Of a stretch of DNA of 64,000 nucleotides, positions 58,806-64,000 are shown in pieces (the first letter of the stretch is position 1; every line of letters begins with the position of its first letter). Below the pieces are notes generated by a model. The model was not told the origin of the DNA. It did no database searches and saw only the letters and a list, made by a program, of their open reading frames with translations. The position numbers and the translations under genes were made by a program. The DNA comes from Usnea hakonensis (taxonomy: Eukaryota > Ascomycota > Lecanoromycetes > Lecanorales > Parmeliaceae), in assembly GCA_013423325.1 (NCBI GenBank), contig BLJB01000150.1:310001-374000 (forward strand), written 5' to 3'.

Positions 58806-59464
58806 ATGACAAAGTTCAACATCGCCATTACCTCAGACAATGTGTGCCCATGGTGCTACGTCGGGAAAAAGAAGCTGGAGCGCGGGATATCCCTCTACAA
58901 AGCCGCGCATCCATCGTCCACCGACCAATTCATCACGACATGGCTACCATTCTATCTGAATCCCACCGCCCCAAAGATCGGCATCGACAAGCTATCATAC
59001 TACAAGTTAAGATTCGGCGACGAGAAGGCGTCCATGATCACCGAACGCTTGACGGCCGTGGGCAAAGGTGCTGGGATCGATTTCAGTTTTGGGGCAAAAC
59101 GGGCAATACGAGGGACTCCCACAGGTTGGTGGAATTGGGGGAGACAAAGGGCGCGGATGTGCAGACAAGGGTTGTGGAGGAGTTGTTCAGGAGCTATTTC
59201 GAGGAGGAAGGAGATATCACGAGCGGTGAGGTGCTGAGGCAGGCGGGTGTGAGGGCTGGCTTGGAAGAAGTGGAAGTGAAGAATTGGTTGGAGAGTGATA
59301 GAGGAGGAGATGAGGTGGACAAGAAGGTCACAAAAGCGCAAATTCGTGGTGTGAGCGGGGTGCCAAATTTTGTCTTTCAGGGGAAGTATGAAATCAGCGG
59401 GGCACAGGACGCAGAGGCATTTGTAAAGGTTTTCGAGAAGGTGAAAGAAATGGAAGGGTTATAG
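58806..59464 (+). CDS. DsbA/FrnE-like thioredoxin-fold oxidoreductase, interrupted by a frameshift
   Basis: Two overlapping plus frames form one protein of about 219 aa, the usual family length. The first (from 58806) has MTKFNIAITSDNVCPWCYVGKKKLE with the CPWC redox motif at 14-17 and runs to GIDFSFG. The second carries GKTGNTRDSHRLVELGETKG, VVEELFRSYFEEEGDIT and the cis-Pro loop VSGVPNFVFQGKYEISGAQD. The family continues directly from FGGKTGNT, so one base is missing at the GGGG run 59091-59094. No intron restores the frame. This is either a true frameshift (pseudogene) or a homopolymer sequencing error. The family (PF01323) comprises 2-hydroxychromene-isomerase-like and FrnE-like disulphide oxidoreductases. 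Confidence 0.85.
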
Positions 59465-59531
59465 TTCCGGAGATGAAGAGCTTTCCTTAAGACTATCGCT
59501 TTGTTACGCCCTTGTTGATGCAATTAGCAAA

Positions 59532-62215
59532 TCATCTCTTCACACAAATATCGCTTCTGATGACCCATTTCTCCCCCTCTTTGACGGCCTTTCCTTCATG
59601 TAAGAGACATTCATGGCCATGCTCGTGCAAAAGAGCCATACCCACTTCTGGGTTGACAACGATAGGATGTGTTCCAGTACTGGCTTTCCTTGAGAATTTC
59701 TTTGCCGGGCCGACTTCAGGATAAAAGACCGTCTCCCCTCCAATACATCCCGTTACAGGCCCCGTAAGATAAATAAGTAAGGTCCAGGTTGTCCTTGCTT
59801 GTGTTGGGGAGCTCGACACAAGAGGGATGTTGTTTGATTCATCATCTGTGACAGGTCAGCGAACTTTACCTACACGATCAAAGCAAATCGTTTCTGTAAT
59901 ACACCATAACGCCACATATGAAAGACCGTTCTTCGTCCTAAGATAAACTGCATCAAACTCGGAATCGGTCTACTGGAAGTCCCGTGATGTTGTCGTTAAG
60001 TAAAGGAATAGTGAAACTTGAAGTGGACGCTTGAAGCCAGACGCATACGAGTAGGATCGATCAAGAGATAATTTTCGGGAATATACCTCGATACCCTGAA
60101 TGGCTTTCCCAAGAAAGCAAGACGATCCGGTAGGACTATTAAAAATACCCGATTACAGATTCATAAAGCCACAAGGGCGTTTCCGATCCTCACAGAAGCC
60201 AGCCGATGACATAAAATTGGAACATCTGGGACCACTCCTACTCAAGCCTAGGGTGAAGTGCTTTTTAACATGTACGATAGGTTGTTGTCATTCGATCAAC
60301 AGCGGTTGGTCTTCTCGATCCCCATTGTAGCATTGGTTGGCTGTGAAATGTGTCTGAAAAGTATTAATTCAGGTTTTCTTAGTTGGACGTGAAAAGCTTG
60401 CCGCGAGATCATCTATTGTAAACCTCTTCTTACAGTATCTGCAAGTGAAGCGTTCGGCCTCCAGATGTGTCTCCCGATGGGATGCCAGGTCAACATGCCA
60501 TTCAAAACACTGATCGCACATGGAGCTGGAGCCCATTTGTCCTAGTGTCGGATTCAACCGACGCACATGCTCCTCTGGATTTGCTGGTTGACCGCGATTT
60601 TCTCGAGCCATCAAATGTGTATTAATTTGCATCTGTTGCGCAATCGATGGGTGACCGCTGTGGGCGCCAGCTATCGATTCTGGATTGCCATGCGTGCGTT
60701 GTGGCAAATCTGCTGGATGAAATTTAATTCCGCGAGCCATCCATTGTGAGAACGGATACATCTGCTGCCACAGACTTGCTCGGTGACTTCTATCTTCGCT
60801 AGCCATGAGTGGATTATCGTACGTCTGTTGCTGCGAATACAATGCGTGGCCGCCTTCGTAGCCAACAATTATCCGACGAAAGCCAGGTATTGTTTCTCCT
60901 ACAAGACCATGGCCTTGCTTATCGCTCATATCTGTTGAATTGTTTGATGTGATGAGGTTCGACACTGTCGGTCTACTCCTATTCGATGAATAAAACCTGG
61001 GTAGGGGGAGTCCTGGGTCACCAAATAGATTCGATTTCAGTATGGAAGGCGATAAGCGTCCTGATCGAGTGAAATCGAGCGGTGGTAGCTGCCTCCATGG
61101 TGACGGTGCGCTTGACGGACTCTGCTGAGCGATAATGGAGTTAGGATCATGAGGCCTGGAAATTGGCAACCCCGCGGGTGGGTTTGCGGTAAGCGAGGAG
61201 CGGCCACCATACAAACTAAGCGGCAACTCAGGAGGGCCTATCGCCTCCATCACAGTGGAGAGAGGCGGTAGAGTACGCCGCTGTGGGTATGCGCTTGGTG
61301 GGCCCTGCTGGATCGATGAAGAATCTGAGCGAGGAGGTGTGGAATCCGCCAGCCTTATGGGAGGATCTATTGCATATGTGACGCCGCTAACGAATGAGTC
61401 CGGTCGCGTTGTTGGAGGAGGGAAGGGGTAATTTGTTGATCGGCCACTGGTTGGCGATCTCCGAGGCTCATGGGGGGGAGGAACCCATTGAGCTCTGGCA
61501 GACCAAAAAAATCGAGGGCCAGGCAAAGGTCAAAACAATGTCCGAAGATGACTATATTGACCATGAACGGCAAAGATGTAGAAAGCCGTGCTTGATTAAG
61601 ATATTGGAAGAAATGAACGCCTCAGGCAAGTCAAAAGCAAAACATCAATGCGGTGGTATCTGGACCAAGAGACTCGTGGTACCTACAGTGCTGACCGAAG
61701 AATTGCCCTCGACCTAAAAAAGGTCAACGATACTGAAGGAAAGAGCAACGGACGGCAAAGATACCGTAACGATAGATGCGGATACGTGGGTTGAGACCAC
61801 AGAGCTCGCCTCCCCACAGCTTCTTTGCTCCTTCGGAAGTAACGCCATCAGGGTTGACGTTTTCTGCCGAGCCATTGACAATGGATTTTAATCCTGTAGA
61901 GCTCCAAAGCTGTTCGGCAAAGGCAGGGTCATCAATTTGGATGCGGTCATTGAGCCTTATTGCCTCCCCATCTTTGGGTTTCGCAGGGGTAGTGATCAAT
62001 GGAAGTGAAGATAAAAAAGATACATATTTCTTGCACAACGTAGAGGTGAAGAGATTACGGATGAGAAGAATTTGATCCTCTAGAAGAGTTTCTAAGACAA
62101 GATCTGTTGTAGGAACTAGTGGTTGTAGTGCAGGCCAATCAGGGGCTATCTTCTGTTCGTCAGACTGCCTTCGCTTTGCAATGGTCGTGTCTGTTTCACG
62201 AGACCGCCGAGGCAT
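59532..62215 (-). CDS. 2OG-Fe(II) oxygenase (prolyl-4-hydroxylase-like), split by a very long intron
   Basis: Proposed exons 62215-61765, 59893-59870 (24 nt) and 59845-59532 give 262 aa. Exon 1 ends LWGGELCGLNPRIRIYRY|G, and the last exon starts DESNNIPLVSSSPTQARTTWTLLIYLTG and continues CIGGETVFYPE, GMALLHEHGHECLLHEG and KWVIRSDICVKR. These are the two halves of one double-stranded beta-helix domain. The distal iron His (LLHEG) and the Arg (WVIRSD) that binds 2-oxoglutarate are visible. The 24-nt middle exon keeps the spacing expected of family members but reads ETICFDRV where homologues have GQFFDQHY, so the proximal HxD iron motif is lost in this model. An alternative donor (C|GTGTAG) would give FDHDE. 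The 1.87-kb first intron (61764-59894) holds a C2H2 frame on the same strand. The exon join needs transcript proof. Confidence 0.6.
60369..61526 (-). CDS. C2H2-finger protein nested in the oxygenase intron, with 22-residue repeats
   Basis: An open minus frame of 385 codons. The first ATG in frame is at 61250 (293 codons); sequence upstream to 61526 is coding-like (SPTSGRSTNYPFPPPTTRPD), so a 5' exon is likely, for example from an ATG at 61564 in another frame. The N-terminal two thirds are Pro/Ser/Arg-rich. Four tandem units of about 22 residues follow (60835-60575). Next comes one complete finger MCDQCFEWHVDLASHRETH and a half finger FTCRYCKKRFTIDDLA whose histidines are missing before the stop. 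It lies wholly inside the 1.87-kb intron proposed for the oxygenase gene. Orthology unknown. Confidence 0.55.
   Translation of the reverse strand: MPGPRFFWSARAQWVPPPHEPRRSPTSGRSTNYPFPPPTTRPDSFVSGVTYAIDPPIRLADSTPPRSDSSSIQQGPPSAYPQRRTLPPLSTVMEAIGPPELPLSLYGGRSSLTANPPAGLPISRPHDPNSIIAQQSPSSAPSPWRQLPPLDFTRSGRLSPSILKSNLFGDPGLPLPRFYSSNRSRPTVSNLITSNNSTDMSDKQGHGLVGETIPGFRRIIVGYEGGHALYSQQQTYDNPLMASEDRSHRASLWQQMYPFSQWMARGIKFHPADLPQRTHGNPESIAGAHSGHPSIAQQMQINTHLMARENRGQPANPEEHVRRLNPTLGQMGSSSMCDQCFEWHVDLASHRETHLEAERFTCRYCKKRFTIDDLAASFSRPTKKT
60575..60835 (-). repeat. Four degenerate 66-nt (22-aa) tandem repeats
   Basis: Units of 66, 66, 63 and 66 nt share the protein pattern QQ-x(4-5)-N/Q-x-LMA-x-E/G-x-R/K-x-H/Q-x-A. 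They begin QQTYDNPLMASED, QQMYPFSQWMARG, QRTHGNPESIAGA and QQMQINTHLMAREN. GATGGCTCG is shared by two units at DNA level. In frame within the C2H2 protein. Confidence 0.65.
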
Positions 62216-62412
62216 TACTATTGATATGAATGCAATGAGACCAGTAGATTGAGGTGACTCGTTCGTGAGTGAGTGAGTGAGTGAATTAAGACAGTAATTT
62301 ATTTGAGGTAAGTCAGATACCTTAAGTACTAGCTCGGAATTTAAAACGTAGTGCGAACTCTTGGCATTTTATTTTTGAACGCACGATTTCCTGAAGAGGA
62401 AGGGAAGCTTAA
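62216..62412. promoter_or_regulatory. Short divergent region between oxygenase and FHA gene
   Basis: Only 197 bp separate the divergent start codons. It contains a (GTGA)n run near 62266-62282. The two genes may share regulatory sequence. No TATA box seen. Confidence 0.45.
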
Positions 62413-64000
62413 ATGACAGAAGCAATAAATCTGCACAGTTTTTTGGACGAAACAACCAAGCCAACTCTTCACCCGTGGTGTAGAACCCATTTTGCAACAG
62501 TTGAAAATAGTCTAGAAGATGAGAAGACGGCCTTAGCCATGATGGGGGAACGATCAGAGGGCGCTGCGCAGATAAAGCCAGATTTTCCACCTCCAAACCC
62601 TGGGTCAGAGTCTCAAAGTACTATGTCGACCCTTGGGGCAGAAGCTGGATCGATCCTCCAGAAAGTCGCACAAGAAGCTTCAGAGGCAGCAGAGTCGCCC
62701 GACGGCTTCAAAATTCCTAAGGAAGAAGAACATTCACAGGATCCTTCAACAAACTTTGCAATAAACACACCAGAACTTGAGCTACAACACCTTCCGGAGC
62801 ACAAGTCATCAATCGCCACTACTTTAGAAGCGCATACAACCTCTCTCGCGTCCATCGTAGGTGACACAACTATGGAGGGCAATACTAGCTACGGCATGGC
62901 CCCATTCCCAAATCTCGAAGAAGGGCAGCATCCGCTTCACGAGAACAACGTTTCCTGGGTGGGTGCTACAATCGATGGTGAAGCGTTTGGAGGCCCTCAG
63001 CCAAATGAGGCTCCATCCGTTATAGAGACGGAACAGCATCAGATACAGGCTTTTGCGAAGCTTGAGTTCGACGATGGGGAGTTCTACATGAATACATATG
63101 CGGTAGAGATTGGAAGAGATGTGTATGCGGCTCGCCAAGCAGCTGATCTCCGGGCTCGCCAAGACAACATGGGAACGAGATCCAGGAAACGAAGTGCAAG
63201 CGCTGGTGGTTCCATCGCCTCAAGTAGGATCGGACATAAAAATCGTCAGAACATGGCAAGTAGCGTGGCCAGCGAGAGTGGAGGCGTCATAGCCGTCGAC
63301 AATTGCGAAAGCGAGCGTGCGAGAAAGCCAAGGTTGAGAAAGCCCAAGTCTTCGAGCTCCTCATCGCAGCAGCTATCTCGAAAGAGCTCAATGCTACTTG
63401 CCAACGGAAAGACAGACTACAACGCTCTTGCCATGGCTTCGCTTATGGACCATGATTCGAGAGATGATGACTTCGTCGGCCACCACAGCCCAATGCCGGC
63501 TCCGGACTTGGTCCCTTTAGTACCGGTGCACCCACCAGCTTTGCCAGAGGGCTCTCCTAGCGGCGGCAAGAGCATATCAAGAAAACACATAAGGATAGCG
63601 TATAATTTTGAGGAGAGCCTTTTCGAGGTCAAAATCTTGGGTCGCAATGGGGGTTTCGTTGATGACGAGTGGTACGCTCAAGGAGATGTCCAGACCCTTA
63701 TGAATGGAAGCATAATCCAGATCGGCGGAGTGGGAATACGTTTCATATTGCCTGACGTCGCCCCCGGTGAAACTGGTGCAGAGACGGGTCTGGGATCGGA
63801 TCCGTTATCTGGTGGGAAGATGAACTTCGATATGGCAGAAAGCATTGAAGATGAGAGTGATGAGAACGCCGACGGAGATGGAGAGCGCGGTCGTCCTAGA
63901 AACACCAAGGATAAAGATGGAGACGAGGATGAGGAGGACGAGGACGAGGAGGACGAGGACGACGATGAGGACGACGATGAGGACGACGAAGAGGAAGAGG
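62413..64000 (+). CDS. FHL1: FHA-domain protein, Fhl1-type (5' part, runs off right edge)
   Basis: The frame is open from the ATG at 62413 to the end of the window without a stop; a later start (ATGATGGGGGAA at 62539) is possible. After an acidic, Ser-rich N-terminus the FHA domain appears in two parts: AFAKLEFDDGEFYMNTYAVEIGRD near residue 215 and SISRKHIRIAYNFEESLFEV, GRNGGFVDDEWYAQGD, NGSIIQIGGVGIRFILPDV near residues 390-450. A Lys/Arg/Ser-rich insert separates them. This split FHA with SxxH (SRKH) is characteristic of fungal Fhl1 homologues, where a forkhead domain follows; here the sequence ends in a long Asp/Glu run (from about 63925) before that domain is reached. In yeast Fhl1 acts with Ifh1 on ribosomal protein genes. 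Confidence 0.85.
   Translation, partial: MTEAINLHSFLDETTKPTLHPWCRTHFATVENSLEDEKTALAMMGERSEGAAQIKPDFPPPNPGSESQSTMSTLGAEAGSILQKVAQEASEAAESPDGFKIPKEEEHSQDPSTNFAINTPELELQHLPEHKSSIATTLEAHTTSLASIVGDTTMEGNTSYGMAPFPNLEEGQHPLHENNVSWVGATIDGEAFGGPQPNEAPSVIETEQHQIQAFAKLEFDDGEFYMNTYAVEIGRDVYAARQAADLRARQDNMGTRSRKRSASAGGSIASSRIGHKNRQNMASSVASESGGVIAVDNCESERARKPRLRKPKSSSSSSQQLSRKSSMLLANGKTDYNALAMASLMDHDSRDDDFVGHHSPMPAPDLVPLVPVHPPALPEGSPSGGKSISRKHIRIAYNFEESLFEVKILGRNGGFVDDEWYAQGDVQTLMNGSIIQIGGVGIRFILPDVAPGETGAETGLGSDPLSGGKMNFDMAESIEDESDENADGDGERGRPRNTKDKDGDEDEEDEDEEDEDDDEDDDEDDEEEE
63925..64000 (+). repeat. GA(G/C)GAC acidic-codon microsatellite
   Basis: An imperfect run of GAG/GAC/GAT triplets encodes about 25 consecutive Asp/Glu residues in the FHA protein up to the window edge. 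Confidence 0.85.

Noticed and set aside
61394..61717. 107-codon plus frame opposite the C2H2 gene
   Set aside because: Antisense shadow. The minus frame has repeats and a finger motif.
1..64000. CRISPR arrays, rRNA, transposase or reverse transcriptase genes, secondary-metabolite cluster
   Set aside because: Looked for spaced direct repeats, RT/transposase motifs and PKS/NRPS signatures by eye; none seen. The neighbouring SDRs and oxygenase are scattered among housekeeping genes.

Overview
The window reads as nuclear DNA of a filamentous ascomycete (Pezizomycotina). Genes are intron-rich. Introns are mostly 45-110 nt with GTRNGT-type donors, CTGAC or CTAAC-type branch points close to the acceptor, and CAG/TAG acceptors. 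The protein families are typical of moulds: a Pac2-type WOPR regulator, a neutral trehalase, a GT69/CAP59-like mannosyltransferase, kelch and aspartyl-protease-like membrane proteins, and an Fhl1-type FHA protein. I cannot place it below subphylum. No rRNA, tRNA, CRISPR or transposon coding sequence was recognised. All exon models were derived by hand from reading frame, splice signals and family knowledge.

Layout. 1-1458 (-): 5' part of a secreted Ser/Thr-rich protein that runs off the left edge. 1.5-5.2 kb: no convincing gene. 5.2-6.2 kb (-): microbial-type PARG. 8.0-9.8 kb (+): mitochondrial-type asparaginyl-tRNA synthetase. 13.0-14.8 kb (+): Pac2-type WOPR regulator with a uORF-rich leader. 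15.5-17.3 kb: divergent SYS1 (-) and COA6 (+). 18.0-20.2 kb (-): Usv1/Rsv-like C2H2 regulator. 21.9-23.2 kb (-): COG5. 24.1-24.9 kb (+): SDR. 25.7-27.1 kb (+): fungal protein kinase. 29.1-29.8 kb (+): small four-exon hypothetical. 30.7-32.1 kb (-): second C2H2 regulator. 32.1-36.6 kb: gene-poor. 36.6-38.8 kb (-): inactive-looking aspartyl-protease-like membrane protein. 39.5-42.3 kb (-): neutral trehalase. 42.8-43.2 kb (-): small membrane protein. 44.3-48.3 kb (-): coatomer alpha. 49.5-50.2 kb (+): hypothetical basic protein. 50.7-52.1 kb (-): GT69-like mannosyltransferase. 53.3-55.8 kb (-): kelch membrane protein. 56.6-57.9 kb (-): second SDR. 58.8-59.5 kb (+): DsbA/FrnE-like protein with a frameshift. 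59.5-62.2 kb (-): 2OG-Fe(II) oxygenase apparently split by a 1.9-kb intron that contains a C2H2 open frame. 62.4-64.0 kb (+): Fhl1-like FHA protein running off the right edge.

The genes are mainly housekeeping and regulatory, and nothing resembles a biosynthetic cluster. Several act in the early secretory pathway (SYS1, COG5, coatomer alpha, the mannosyltransferase), but they are interspersed with unrelated genes and not organised as a unit. The most unusual points are the split oxygenase with the nested C2H2 frame and its ~22-residue tandem repeats, two GC-AG introns, a 14-nt microexon at the trehalase signature, one (possibly two) single-base frameshifts at G homopolymers, and a stop-start (TGATG) uORF overlap at the Pac2-type gene.
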